Shown piece by piece: positions 34,723 to 47,145 of a DNA stretch of 64,000 nt. Origin of the DNA: Acetobacterium wieringae (GTDB taxonomy: Bacteria > Bacillota > Clostridia > Eubacteriales > Eubacteriaceae); the NCBI RefSeq assembly GCF_026646375.1, contig NZ_JAIPPU010000009.1, positions 88,746 to 152,745 on the forward strand, written 5' to 3'. The notes beneath the pieces were generated by a model that was not told the origin of the DNA, made no database searches, and saw nothing but the letters and a program-made list of their open reading frames with translations. Position numbers and translations under genes: made by a program. Numbering within the stretch: the first letter of the stretch is position 1; every line of letters starts with the position of its first letter.

Positions 34723-34739
34723 GCAGAGACCGGAAGTTT

Positions 34740-34778
34740 GCCAAAAGCCTATCTGTAGAAGACGGATGGGTTTTTGGC
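34740..34778 (+). terminator. Hairpin after the 75-residue gene
   Basis: GCCAAAA and TTTTTGGC arms with an imperfect inner stem and an AGAAGA loop. The T-run lies inside the right arm rather than after it, so termination may be incomplete. Confidence 0.5.
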
Positions 34779-34821
34779 GATAATCTGAAAACCTTGTCAG
34801 TGAAAATAAAGCAAAAAAAAA

Positions 34822-34850
34822 TTGAAAACACAGTGAAAATATGGTTTAAT
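34822..34850 (+). promoter_or_regulatory. Promoter for glnA
   Basis: TTGAAA (34822-34827), a 17-base spacer and TTTAAT (34845-34850). It leaves a leader of about 290 bases before glnA. Confidence 0.7.
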
Positions 34851-34903
34851 GAGAGAACTAGTCGCGAAGTACATTGTATACAAAAATAGAATAAGAGTTG
34901 TGC

Positions 34904-34973
34904 AAAGAACAAAGGCGTTCGATCCTCCTGAACTTTTTAGAGCAGAGGGGATCATTTAGCATGTTCTTTTTTT
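34904..34973 (+). promoter_or_regulatory. ANTAR-type attenuator in the glnA leader (candidate)
   Basis: A terminator is formed by AAAGAACA (34904-34911) with TGTTCTTT (34962-34969) and GATCC/GGATC inside, then a T-run. A competing small hairpin GAAC-AAAGGC-GTTC (34907-34920) has a six-base loop with A at position 1 and G at position 4, as ANTAR targets do. A second, weaker hexaloop AGAGCA lies at 34939-34944 and overlaps the terminator arm. An ANTAR protein is encoded just downstream of glnA. Confidence 0.55.
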
Positions 34974-35148
34974 GTTTGTTGGACAATGGCAGAAAACCTG
35001 TGGATTCGTGAGATAAGTGGGTAAAAAAGACAGAAAACAATGCAATTGGCCAAGAGTTGGCGGCTTGTTTGAAACAGCCGCAGGATAATGGTTCGATATA
35101 GATAATAAACTTATGGAATCGGGTTTTAAAATAATTGGAGGTTAAAGA

Positions 35149-36477
35149 ATGAGCTTAGCAAAGAATATAATTGAAGCGATGAAATTTATTGAGGCGAATG
35201 ATGTGAAATTTATTCGGCTTCAGTTTTGCGATCTCTTTGGACAGAATCGAAATATTGCAATTACCGCAATGCAGATGGAACGGGCTCTGGCTAACGGGAT
35301 TCCCTTTGATGCTTCACTGGTAGTAGGCTTTTCAGAGTCCCGGTATACGGATTTAATTCTGCATCCGGATATCAGCACCATCCAGCTGCTGCCCTGGCGA
35401 CCACAACAGGGTAAGGTAGCCAGAATTCTCTGTGATATCCGCTATCCCAATGGCGATATCTTTGAGGCCGACAGCCGCTATATTTTAAAAGAGACCATCA
35501 AACGGGCCAAATCTCTGGGATATGAGTTCAACACCAGTGCGGAATGCGAGTTTTATCTGTTTAAGCAGGACGAGAACGGTGATCCCACAACCATTCCCAC
35601 CGATCAGGCCGGATATTTCGATTTGGCACCTTATGATCGAGGAGAAAACACCCGTCGGGAGATTTGCCTGACGTTGGAAGATATGGGCTTTGAGATTGAA
35701 AGTTCCCGCCATGAAGCAGGCCGGGGTCAGCATGAAATTGACTTTAAATACGATGACGCCCTGTTGGCTGCCGATAAAATTATGACTTTTAAAACCGTAG
35801 TCAAGACGGTGGCTCAGCGAAATGGTGTTCACGCCTCATTTTTACCAAAACCGCTGATGGAAGAACCCGGCAGTGGGATGCATATTCATGTGTCGCTCTT
35901 AAAAAACGGCCAGGACATTTTTGAAAACCAGGACGGCATTCTTGGCACCGAGGCCAAACAGTTTATGGCCGGTGTCCTGGCGCATGTTAAAGGGATGACT
36001 GCCATTGCCAATCCACTGGTTAACAGCTATAAACGGTTGACTGGCGGTAAGGAAGCGCCCCGACACATTGGCTGGGGCTTTGGCAATCGTTCGCCCTTGA
36101 TTCGCATTCCGATGGAGTCGAATGAGTATTATCGTTTTGAACTACGGGGGCCTGATCCTACCTGTAATCCCTACCTGACTTTTGCCATTATTCTGGCGGC
36201 TGGTCTGGAAGGGATCGAGAAACAGATGGTGTTAATGGATGAGTTAAAGCTGGATGAAAATGAAATAACCAGAGATCCTCAGGCAGTCAAAAGCATTCAG
36301 GAGTTGCCGATCACCTTAATAGAGGCCTTGGCCGAAATGGATGCCGATCCTTTGATTAAAATGGTACTGGGCGATACGCTGGCTGATAAATACATCGAGC
36401 TGAAAACCGCCGAATGGATGGATTATATTAAAACCGTTCATCCCTGGGAAATTGATCGTTACCTCTTAACTTATTAA
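35149..36477 (+). CDS. glnA: Glutamine synthetase type I
   Basis: 442 residues, the GSI-alpha length of Firmicutes. Conserved parts are 'SAECEFYLF' near residue 130, 'EAGRGQHEIDFKY' near 189, 'PGSGMHIHVSL' near 241, and 'NRSPLIRIP' near 317. The usual 'PGYEAPCYIAWSG' loop reads 'GGKEAPRHIGWGFG'; the flap Glu is retained. No adenylylation Tyr motif was recognised. TTGGAGG precedes the ATG. The following ANTAR gene starts 26 bases downstream, and the leader holds a terminator with ANTAR-like hairpins, so glutamine synthesis is likely controlled by antitermination. Confidence 0.95.
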   Translation: MSLAKNIIEAMKFIEANDVKFIRLQFCDLFGQNRNIAITAMQMERALANGIPFDASLVVGFSESRYTDLILHPDISTIQLLPWRPQQGKVARILCDIRYPNGDIFEADSRYILKETIKRAKSLGYEFNTSAECEFYLFKQDENGDPTTIPTDQAGYFDLAPYDRGENTRREICLTLEDMGFEIESSRHEAGRGQHEIDFKYDDALLAADKIMTFKTVVKTVAQRNGVHASFLPKPLMEEPGSGMHIHVSLLKNGQDIFENQDGILGTEAKQFMAGVLAHVKGMTAIANPLVNSYKRLTGGKEAPRHIGWGFGNRSPLIRIPMESNEYYRFELRGPDPTCNPYLTFAIILAAGLEGIEKQMVLMDELKLDENEITRDPQAVKSIQELPITLIEALAEMDADPLIKMVLGDTLADKYIELKTAEWMDYIKTVHPWEIDRYLLTY

Positions 36478-36503
36478 TCCGAATCAAATCAAACAGGCAG
36501 GAG

Positions 36504-37085
36504 GTGAAGGGGATGAGCAGCGTATTATTAGTATGTAAGCAAGATGACGTTATTCGTGGGCTGGCGGATATTCTCCGGCCGATGAATTTTCAGCTGATTG
36601 ATTCGGCTAATTCAGCCGCCGAAGGCCGACGCCGACTTCAGGAAATTGAGTATGATCTGGTGATCGTGAACACCCCTTTAGGCGATGAATTCGGTGTGGA
36701 TTTTGCGGTTGATATTCTGGAAAAATTCATGGTTGGGGTGATTCTGATTGTCAAGAGTGAACTCGTGGATCATGTTGAAGAAAAACTGACCGATACAGCG
36801 GCTTTTGTTGTCCCTAAACCTCTGAATCGGCAGCTGCTGGTTCAGAATGTCCGGTTTGTCTGTCAATCCCGGGAAAAAATCCAGAAGCTGCAAAGTCAGA
36901 ATCAGGCCTTAAAAGCTAAAATTGACGACCTCGGGGTCGTCTATCGGGGAAAATTGTTCCTGATGGGTCATTTGGATATGACTGAAGATCAAGCTCACCG
37001 CTACATCCAAAAAAAGGCCATGGACATGCGAACATCCCCTCGAAAGGTAGCGGAACAGATTATCAAAACCTATGACAAAAAGTAA
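36504..37085 (+). CDS. ANTAR-domain RNA-binding antiterminator
   Basis: 193 residues. Residues 1-120 form a receiver-like fold, but the usual phosphorylation Asp is not evident ('DLVIVNTPLGDE'), so it is probably a pseudo-receiver. A coiled region at about 125-145 is followed by a C-terminal ANTAR domain, 'LFLMGHLDMTEDQAHRYIQKKAMDMRTSPRKVAEQII'. ANTAR proteins bind tandem hexaloop hairpins and prevent termination. Genes of this kind next to glnA are known in clostridia (NitR type). The target is probably the glnA leader and perhaps that of glnN. The signal sensed is not visible. GGAGGTG precedes the ATG. Confidence 0.88.
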   Translation: MKGMSSVLLVCKQDDVIRGLADILRPMNFQLIDSANSAAEGRRRLQEIEYDLVIVNTPLGDEFGVDFAVDILEKFMVGVILIVKSELVDHVEEKLTDTAAFVVPKPLNRQLLVQNVRFVCQSREKIQKLQSQNQALKAKIDDLGVVYRGKLFLMGHLDMTEDQAHRYIQKKAMDMRTSPRKVAEQIIKTYDKK

Positions 37086-37440
37086 CAAAGTAGTACATAT
37101 AAAAAATGCGATTAAGCTTCCTGACAGGATTAACGCTTGTTATGAAGCTTTTTGCATGGTAAGCTTTAAAATAAGTGAATTGTTTTAAGCGTTTTCCAGC
37201 TTAAAAAAGCGAAATATAATAATGTAAACAATATCATCAAAAAAACTAAAAAATTTGTGGAACAAATACCATGGCTTTATGTTATAATACTGTGGGAAAA
37301 AATGATCCCATAAATTATGTAGAAGATACGCATGAAGTTGCTTATTAAGTGGTATTCGATCAAGGTGCGCAAAAAAACTGCCGGTTTTTAGGCAGATAGC
37401 TGCGCTTTTGGTCTGAGGTTGATGGAAGGAATGAGAATAG
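37086..37440 (+). promoter_or_regulatory. 355-base leader and promoter region of purA
   Basis: An imperfect hairpin AAGCTTC (37114-37120)/GAAGCTT (37144-37150) followed by T probably ends the ANTAR unit. An extended -10 TGTTATAAT lies at 37280-37288. The leader then has a long hairpin built from GCGCA (37367-37371)/TGCGC (37401-37405) and CTGCC/GGCAG, followed by TTTT, a possible attenuator. It does not match a purine riboswitch. Confidence 0.55.
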
Positions 37441-38709
37441 ATGTCGATTTCTGTATTAGTTGGCGCCCAGTGGGGCGATGAAGGCAAAGGCAAAATGGTG
37501 GATTATTTCGCCAAACAGTCTGATTTAATTGTTCGGTTTCAGGGAGGCGATAACGCGGGTCATACAGTTATTAATGATTACGGTGTGTTCAAACTTCATT
37601 TAATTCCCTGCGGTGTTTTCGACAAAGACTGTCAATGTTTAATCGGAACCGGGGTGGTGGTTAATCCGGATGTCTTACTTGAAGAAATGCAACAGATTAT
37701 CGAAGCAAAGGTCAGCCTGGACGGACTTAAAATTTCGGCCAAAGCGCATATTCTCATGCCCTATCACCAAAAACTGGACGAACTAATGGAAGCCAGTGGT
37801 GGTATTGGTACCACCAAGCGGGGGATCGGCCAGGCCTATGCTTATAAAGCAATGCGAAAAAGTTTGCGTTTTGAAGATTTACTGAATCTTGATAATGCCA
37901 AAAAGAAACTGGAAACCATTGTTCCGGTGGTCAATGATCAGATGGCTTCCTATAAAATAGAGCCCTACACCGTGGAAGCGTTGTTTGCCAAATGCGAAGC
38001 TTGGGCTAAAACGTTTGGTCATATGATTGTGAATCCGGTTGGATTTTTGCATGACATGATTGATGCTGATAAAAACATTCTGTTTGAGGGCCAGTTAGGT
38101 GCGATGAAGGATATTGATCTGGGAATCTTCCCCTATGTTACTTCATCCAATCCGATTGCGGCTTATGCGGCTGTTAGTGGCGGCTTCCCGGCTAAAAAAA
38201 TTGACAAGGTGATTGGCGTAGCGAAAGCCTTTTCGAGTGCGGTTGGCGCCGGGCCTTTTCCGACGGAAGAATTTGGCGGCACTATTGACATCCTGCGGGG
38301 CACTGGTGAAAAACCGGATGATGAGTTTGGGGCCCGAACCGGCCGCTCCCGTCGCCTTGGCTGGATTGATATCCCGGTATTGAAATATACCCATGCCATC
38401 AACGGCTTTGATGAATTGGCGTTATGTAAAATTGATAAATTGGACGATCTGCCGGAGATTAAAATCTGTGTCGATTATAAACTAGACGGCGAACTGATAA
38501 AAGATTTTCCCAATACCGAAGATTTAGAGCGGGTTGAACCGGTTTACATCACCCTTCCCGGTTGGCTCAGTGATACCACCGGTATCCGACGACTGGAAGA
38601 TTTACCAGAGAATGCAAAAAAATACATTAAAACAATTGAAGACTTGGTTGGAACGACCATCGCTTATGTCGGCGTTGGCCCGAACCGAGAGGACTTAGCA
38701 ATTCGATAA
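37441..38709 (+). CDS. purA: Adenylosuccinate synthetase
   Basis: 422 residues. The GTP loop 'GAQWGDEGKGKMVD' at about 7-20 with the catalytic Asp, 'GGDNAGHT' near 35, 'GIGTTKRGIGQAY' near 120, and 'GRSRRLGWID' near 300 are diagnostic. It converts IMP and aspartate to adenylosuccinate with GTP, the first step to AMP. Its own promoter and terminator make it a single-gene unit, followed by carAB. The nearest strong ribosome site, GGAAGG, is about 11 bases from the ATG. Confidence 0.97.
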   Translation: MSISVLVGAQWGDEGKGKMVDYFAKQSDLIVRFQGGDNAGHTVINDYGVFKLHLIPCGVFDKDCQCLIGTGVVVNPDVLLEEMQQIIEAKVSLDGLKISAKAHILMPYHQKLDELMEASGGIGTTKRGIGQAYAYKAMRKSLRFEDLLNLDNAKKKLETIVPVVNDQMASYKIEPYTVEALFAKCEAWAKTFGHMIVNPVGFLHDMIDADKNILFEGQLGAMKDIDLGIFPYVTSSNPIAAYAAVSGGFPAKKIDKVIGVAKAFSSAVGAGPFPTEEFGGTIDILRGTGEKPDDEFGARTGRSRRLGWIDIPVLKYTHAINGFDELALCKIDKLDDLPEIKICVDYKLDGELIKDFPNTEDLERVEPVYITLPGWLSDTTGIRRLEDLPENAKKYIKTIEDLVGTTIAYVGVGPNREDLAIR

Positions 38710-38723
38710 ATGTGCTAAATTGA

Positions 38724-38755
38724 AATACCTGGTTGCGTGCAATCAGGTATTTTTT
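38724..38755 (+). terminator. Terminator after purA
   Basis: AATACCTGGTTG pairs with CAATCAGGTATT around a short loop and runs into six T. It separates purA from carA. Confidence 0.85.
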
Positions 38756-38781
38756 GGAAATAAAGAATACGGAGGTAAACA

Positions 38782-39890
38782 ATGTCTTATTACAAACGAG
38801 ATAAGCGGGCCTGGCTGGTGCTGTCGGATGGCAGTGTGTTTGAAGGCTATAATTTTGGGTGCGAAGGCACCACCATTGGCGAAATCGTCTTTACGACCGG
38901 GATGACCGGTTATCAGGAGGTGCTGACGGATCCGTCCTACTATGGACAGATTGTCCTGCAAACCTATCCGTTGATTGGGAACTATGGCATCAATGCCGAC
39001 GATATGGAGTCGGAACGGAGCTGGATCAACGGTTATATCACCAAAGAATGGTGTGAAGAGCCATCCAACTTCAGAAATACCCATAACATCAATGAGTTTA
39101 TGATTGAGCAGGATAAGATTGGGATCTGGGATGTGGATACCCGGGCGATTACCCGGGTGATTCGGGAACATGGTACCATGAACGGCGCCATCACCACCGA
39201 AGACATTGCCACCACCAAAGAAGCGCTGCTGGAGAAAATCCGGGCGTTCAAGGTCGTTAATCCGGTGCAGGCGGTTTCCCGTAAAAATAAGGGCTGGTAT
39301 TACAGTCAGGTGAACCGGGCTAACCACGTTGCCTTGATCGATTATGGCTATAAGCATAATATTCTGCGAATGCTTTTGCGTCTGGGCTGTAATGTTACGG
39401 TGATGCCAGCTAATACCACTATTGATGAAATCCGGAACTTAAATCCCGATGGCATCATGCTGTCCAATGGACCGGGTGATCCGGCAGAGAATGTGGAAAT
39501 CATTGAAAACCTTAAAGACTTTGTCAAATATGGCAAGCCGATTTTTGGCATCTGTCTCGGGCATCAGCTACTGGCGCTGGCGATGGGGGGCGAAACCTTC
39601 AAGCTTAAATACGGCCACCGGGGGATGAACCAGCCTGTTAAAGATGTCACCCGGGACCGGGTCTTTATTACCAGTCAGAATCATGGTTATGCCGTGGTAC
39701 CGGAAAGCATTCCGGCCGAAGTGGGCAAAGTGACCCATTTTAATTTGAATGATGGTACCTGCGAAGGGGTTGAATATCCGGATATTCATGCCTTTACGGT
39801 ACAGTTCCACCCGGAAGCCAGTGCTGGCCCCAACGATACCGGCTATTTATTTGAACAATTTACTGATTTAATGGAAAGGGGGCAACAGGG

Positions 39891-39900
<10 letters not shown>
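38782..39900 (+). CDS. carA: Carbamoyl-phosphate synthase small subunit
   Basis: 372 residues. The N-terminal CarA domain ('FTTGMTGYQEVLTDPSYYGQ') is followed by a class I glutamine amidotransferase domain. It has the nucleophile Cys in 'GICLGHQLLALAMGG' near residue 258 and the His-Glu pair in 'QFHPEASAGPNDT' near 342. It supplies ammonia from glutamine to CarB. ACGGAGG precedes the ATG. It overlaps carB by ten bases. Carbamoyl phosphate feeds arginine and pyrimidine synthesis. Confidence 0.97.
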
Positions 39901-43091
<3,191 letters not shown>

Positions 43092-43110
43092 AAAAGCGCC
43101 ATTCTTAACA

Positions 43111-43147
43111 AAAGAACTTATTCAAGATGATTGAATAAGTTCTTTTT
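43111..43147 (+). terminator. Terminator after carB
   Basis: AAAGAACTTATTCAA (43111-43125) and TTGAATAAGTTCTTT (43131-43145) pair perfectly around GATGA and end in T. Confidence 0.9.
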
Positions 43148-43195
43148 ATTTGGTAGAATGAAAAGAACACGACAACAAAAAAGAAAGGATAGCAG

Positions 43196-45418
43196 ATGAT
43201 TGCCACGTCAAAAAAGATTAAAGCCAGTTTTATTGCAATTGTAACTGTTGTTCTTTTTTTTGCGCTGAGCTGGTATTATGTCACATTGATCAATAACACC
43301 TTAAAGGCGCAGACCTTTTTATATCTTTCCGAAGTCGGTACCCGGGGGGCATCGCTGGTTGAGAGCAAGGTCGACAATGAGCTGGAAAATCTGGAGACAG
43401 CCGCCCGACTGATCGAAGCCCATGGCGACTATGATCACAACACCATGCTGAGCCTGATCAAGTTGCAGGCGACAAAAGGATACTATAAACGGATGGGGAT
43501 TGCGCTGGCCGATGGAGCGGTGTTGACCTCTGATGGGCTGGCCTATAACATTGCGCATCGGGCATATTTTCAGGAAGCCATTAATGGCAACGCAACTGTT
43601 TCTGATACCATCAACGACTACACCGATAACAAGCCTATCAACGTCTATGCCGTGCCGATTTACCGGGGCACCGAGGTGGTGGGACTGGTACTGGCATCGG
43701 TAAATACGGATGATTTAAAAAAATATCTGGAGGTAGAAAGCTTTGCTGGGCAGGGTTATTCCTATATTGTCAAGGCAAATGGCGATGCGGTGGTCACCTC
43801 GACGCATGCCAATAGTCCCGGCGACTTTGAGAATGTATTAAAGCTGTTAGAAAAAGCGGATTTGCGGGATGGCGACAATTTCGAGACCATTACGGCTAAT
43901 ATGGCCGCCGGTAAAAGTGGCAGTTTTACCAGCTTTTATGGGGGAATGGAGCGGCATACCATCTATAAACCGTTGGCGATCAATGACTGGTATATGATGA
44001 CCGTGGTACCAACTCAGGTGATCAGCACTCAAACCCAGCAGATCAGCTGGTATTCCTTTTCGCTGATTGTTGCGGCACTGCTGGCGATGACCTTGTTGTT
44101 TGTGATCATTCTGATTTTTCAATACCGCTCCAAGCGGCGGTTGGAGCGGGTTGCCTATGTCGACGAGATTACCGGCGGTAACAACTGGCAAAAATTCAAA
44201 CAGGAAGCTACGGCCATTCTGGAATCAAAAACGGTAACCCAAAGTGCGTTGTTAACCTTTGATATTGACCGCTTCCGTTTTATTAATGAAGAGTATGGCC
44301 ATGAGAAGGGTGATCAGGTGTTGCGATTGGTGGTTGGGATTCTGGAAAAGCGGATGGCGAAACAGGAAACCTATGCCCGGGTCTCAGGCGATCATTTTGC
44401 GATCCTCTGTGTCTGTGACGATCAGGATAAAATAACCCGGCGGATCAAAGAGTTTATCCATATTTTAAATAAAGAACGGGATACCATTGGCATTAAAGAA
44501 AAGCTGTCATGTCATTTTGGCATCTATATCATTGAAGATAAAACTGGGAATCTGGAAAAAATTCGGGAGAAGGCCAACATGGCCCGGATTGCTGCCAAGA
44601 CGGCGGAGAATCAGCGCTGGTTTTTCTATACCGACGCTTTCCGTAAAAAAATAGGTGACGAAAAAGAAATCATCGACCAGATGGAAGATGCGCTTAAAAA
44701 CCATGAATTTGAAATATATCTGCAACCCAAGTACAATCTCCATACGAACTGCTATTGTGGTTGTGAAGCGCTTGTACGCTGGCGAAACCCTCACAAAGGT
44801 TTGATTTCACCGGCGGAGTTTATTCCCATTTTTGAGCAAACTGGGTTTATTAAAAAGCTTGATATGTTTATGCTGGAAGAAGTCTGTCGGATTTTGAAAC
44901 GTTGGGAAGGGAATGCCTATCCGGAAATATCCATTTCGGTCAATCTATCCCGAAAAAACCTCAAACAAACTGATTTTGTTGAAAGGGTTTTGAGCATTAC
45001 CAATCAATATCGGATCAAACGGAGTAATCTGGAAATCGAGTTGACGGAATCCAGTATTTTTGAAAATATTGATTTGATGATTGAGATTGGCGAGGATTTT
45101 CGTCGTTACGGTTTTAAAATGGCCATGGATGATTTTGGCTCCGGTTATTCATCCATTAATCTACTGGGCAATCTACCTCTGGATGTTATTAAAATGGATC
45201 AGGGGTTTTTCAACAGTCATCTTAATCGTGAGCAGAATTTGATTGTCGTGGAGTCCGTCATTAAGATGATTAAAAAACTGGGGATGACGGTGGTGGCAGA
45301 AGGGATCGAAACCGAAGCCGAGGTGGATCTGCTGCGGTCACTTGGTTGCGATATCATCCAGGGCTATTATTTTGGCAAACCGATGACGGTTTTTGAATTT
45401 GAAGAACAGATTTTTTAA
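43196..45418 (+). CDS. dCache-GGDEF-EAL c-di-GMP phosphodiesterase
   Basis: 740 residues. A membrane helix at about 8-30, an extracellular double Cache domain (30-280; 'FQEAINGNATVSDTINDY', 'KPINVYAVPIY'), a second helix near 285-310, then GGDEF and EAL domains. The GGDEF motif reads 'SGDHF' near 396 and should be inactive. The EAL domain is intact: 'CEALVRW' near 523, 'SVNLS', 'ELTES', 'DDFGSGYSS', 'VIKMD' and 'AEGIET'. So it should break down c-di-GMP in response to a small outside ligand. The pilus ATPase gene begins 30 bases downstream without a terminator, which ties it to the pilus cluster. AAAGGA precedes the ATG. Confidence 0.93.
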   Translation: MIATSKKIKASFIAIVTVVLFFALSWYYVTLINNTLKAQTFLYLSEVGTRGASLVESKVDNELENLETAARLIEAHGDYDHNTMLSLIKLQATKGYYKRMGIALADGAVLTSDGLAYNIAHRAYFQEAINGNATVSDTINDYTDNKPINVYAVPIYRGTEVVGLVLASVNTDDLKKYLEVESFAGQGYSYIVKANGDAVVTSTHANSPGDFENVLKLLEKADLRDGDNFETITANMAAGKSGSFTSFYGGMERHTIYKPLAINDWYMMTVVPTQVISTQTQQISWYSFSLIVAALLAMTLLFVIILIFQYRSKRRLERVAYVDEITGGNNWQKFKQEATAILESKTVTQSALLTFDIDRFRFINEEYGHEKGDQVLRLVVGILEKRMAKQETYARVSGDHFAILCVCDDQDKITRRIKEFIHILNKERDTIGIKEKLSCHFGIYIIEDKTGNLEKIREKANMARIAAKTAENQRWFFYTDAFRKKIGDEKEIIDQMEDALKNHEFEIYLQPKYNLHTNCYCGCEALVRWRNPHKGLISPAEFIPIFEQTGFIKKLDMFMLEEVCRILKRWEGNAYPEISISVNLSRKNLKQTDFVERVLSITNQYRIKRSNLEIELTESSIFENIDLMIEIGEDFRRYGFKMAMDDFGSGYSSINLLGNLPLDVIKMDQGFFNSHLNREQNLIVVESVIKMIKKLGMTVVAEGIETEAEVDLLRSLGCDIIQGYYFGKPMTVFEFEEQIF

Positions 45419-45448
45419 AATGCCAGAAGGTATTGGAAAAGGAAGCTA

Positions 45449-47131
45449 ATGGAAACTAAGAACATTCGTATAGGTGATATTTTGATTAATGCCGGATTTA
45501 TCCGGGAAGAACAGCTTCAGGAAGCTCTGGCCTATCAGAAGGTTGATAAAAGCAAGCGGCTGGGCGCGATCCTGGTTGAATATGGTTATGTCACCGAGGA
45601 TCAGCTGCTTAAGGCCCTTTCCAAACGGCTGAATGTATTGGTGCTGGATTTAAATGATACCCCCATTGATCTCGAAGCCGCCGCAAAAATCCCTCAGAAT
45701 ATCGCTTTTAAATATACTCTGATTCCGATTGGTGAAGAAAACAACCACCTGGTGGTGGCCATGAATGACCCTCTCGATTTTTATGCCATTGAGGATCTGC
45801 GGCTGATTACCAATATGAACATTGATGTGGTGCTGGCCACCCGGGAAGTGATTCTCGAAACAATCCGCAAAACCTATACCGAAATTGAAGCCAAAAAAGC
45901 CGCCAAAGCCGCCAACAAAACCGTCGAGGGCAGCAGTTTGTCTTTTGTTGAAGATATCCTCACCAATGAGGGGGATGCCCCAATTGTCAACCTGGTCAAT
46001 TCGGTGTTGTTAAAAGGCCATAACGCCGGGGCCAGTGATATTCATATCGAGCCCTTTGAAAAAGAGACCATTATCCGGTTGCGGATCGATGGTCTGATTG
46101 TTGATTATCTGACACTGGCCAATAATCTTCACCAGTCCCTGATTGCGCGTATCAAGATTCTCTCCAATCTGGATATTGCTGAGCGTCGGGTGCCCCAGGA
46201 TGGGCACTTCCGGATTCGTATTGATGGGGTTGAAATGAATGTCCGTAGTTCCAGTATTCCCACCGTCTACGGTGAAAAAATGGTCATGCGGTTTTTGAGC
46301 ATGAATGTCCCCTTGGATCATGCCGGTCAATTCGGGATGAATGAGTCGGATTATCAGAAAATTCTCCAGATGCTGCAAAGCCCCCATGGGGTGGTGTATA
46401 TTACCGGACCCACCGGCAGTGGCAAAACCACTACCCTTTATATGATTCTGGAGATGCTCAGTCAGCGGAATGTCAACATTGCCACCATCGAAGATCCGGT
46501 GGAACGGAATCTACCCAAGATCAATCAGACCCAGGTAAATATTCTGGCCGGACTGACCTTTGATGTGGGCCTCCGCTCAATCCTACGGCAGGATCCCGAT
46601 ATCATCATGGTCGGCGAAACCCGGGACACTGAAACCGCCTCGATTGCAGTTCGTTCAGCCATCACCGGCCATCTGGTGCTGTCGACCCTGCATACCAACG
46701 ACGCTGTTTCGGCGGTCGTTCGGCTTCAGGACATGGGGGTCGAGCCGTATCTGGTGGCCAACTCCCTGACTGGGGTAGTGGCTCAGCGACTGGTTAAAAA
46801 AATCTGTCCCAACTGCCGGGAAGCCTACTTCGCCTCGGAGATCGAAAAAGATCTGCTGGGGGAACCCCGGCTAACTACCCTATATCGGGGCCGGGGTTGT
46901 CATATTTGTAACAACACTGGATATAAGGGTCGAACCGCCATCCATGAAATTCTGGCGATTGATAAAACCATCCGCAATCTGATTTCCCGAAAAGAACCGA
47001 TTGAGGATATTTATAACTATGTGGAACAAACCGGGAAGCTGATTCCGCTGAGAAAAAGTGTTGCTAATCTGACCATCCAGGGGATTACCTCGATGGAAGA
47101 ATTTCTTAAATTATCATACTATGTGGAATAG
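45449..47131 (+). CDS. pilB: Type IV pilus extension ATPase with MshEN domain
   Basis: 560 residues. The N-terminus has two copies of the 24-residue MshEN c-di-GMP-binding motif: 'RIGDILINAGFIREEQLQEA' near residue 7 and 'RLGAILVEYGYVTEDQLLKA' near 32. The ATPase core has Walker A 'GPTGSGKTTTLY' near 322, an Asp box, Walker B 'DPDIIMVGETRD' near 382 and the zinc tetra-Cys of PilB/GspE, 'CPNC' near 452 and 'CHIC' near 484. It drives pilin polymerisation at the inner face of the membrane. It is coupled to the upstream phosphodiesterase gene and followed by pilT 14 bases later. Confidence 0.95.
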   Translation: METKNIRIGDILINAGFIREEQLQEALAYQKVDKSKRLGAILVEYGYVTEDQLLKALSKRLNVLVLDLNDTPIDLEAAAKIPQNIAFKYTLIPIGEENNHLVVAMNDPLDFYAIEDLRLITNMNIDVVLATREVILETIRKTYTEIEAKKAAKAANKTVEGSSLSFVEDILTNEGDAPIVNLVNSVLLKGHNAGASDIHIEPFEKETIIRLRIDGLIVDYLTLANNLHQSLIARIKILSNLDIAERRVPQDGHFRIRIDGVEMNVRSSSIPTVYGEKMVMRFLSMNVPLDHAGQFGMNESDYQKILQMLQSPHGVVYITGPTGSGKTTTLYMILEMLSQRNVNIATIEDPVERNLPKINQTQVNILAGLTFDVGLRSILRQDPDIIMVGETRDTETASIAVRSAITGHLVLSTLHTNDAVSAVVRLQDMGVEPYLVANSLTGVVAQRLVKKICPNCREAYFASEIEKDLLGEPRLTTLYRGRGCHICNNTGYKGRTAIHEILAIDKTIRNLISRKEPIEDIYNYVEQTGKLIPLRKSVANLTIQGITSMEEFLKLSYYVE

Positions 47132-47145
47132 GGAGGAGCCTGATA

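Noticed and set aside
37086..37440. Purine riboswitch before purA
   Set aside because: The leader has hairpins but not the conserved loop elements of the purine aptamer.
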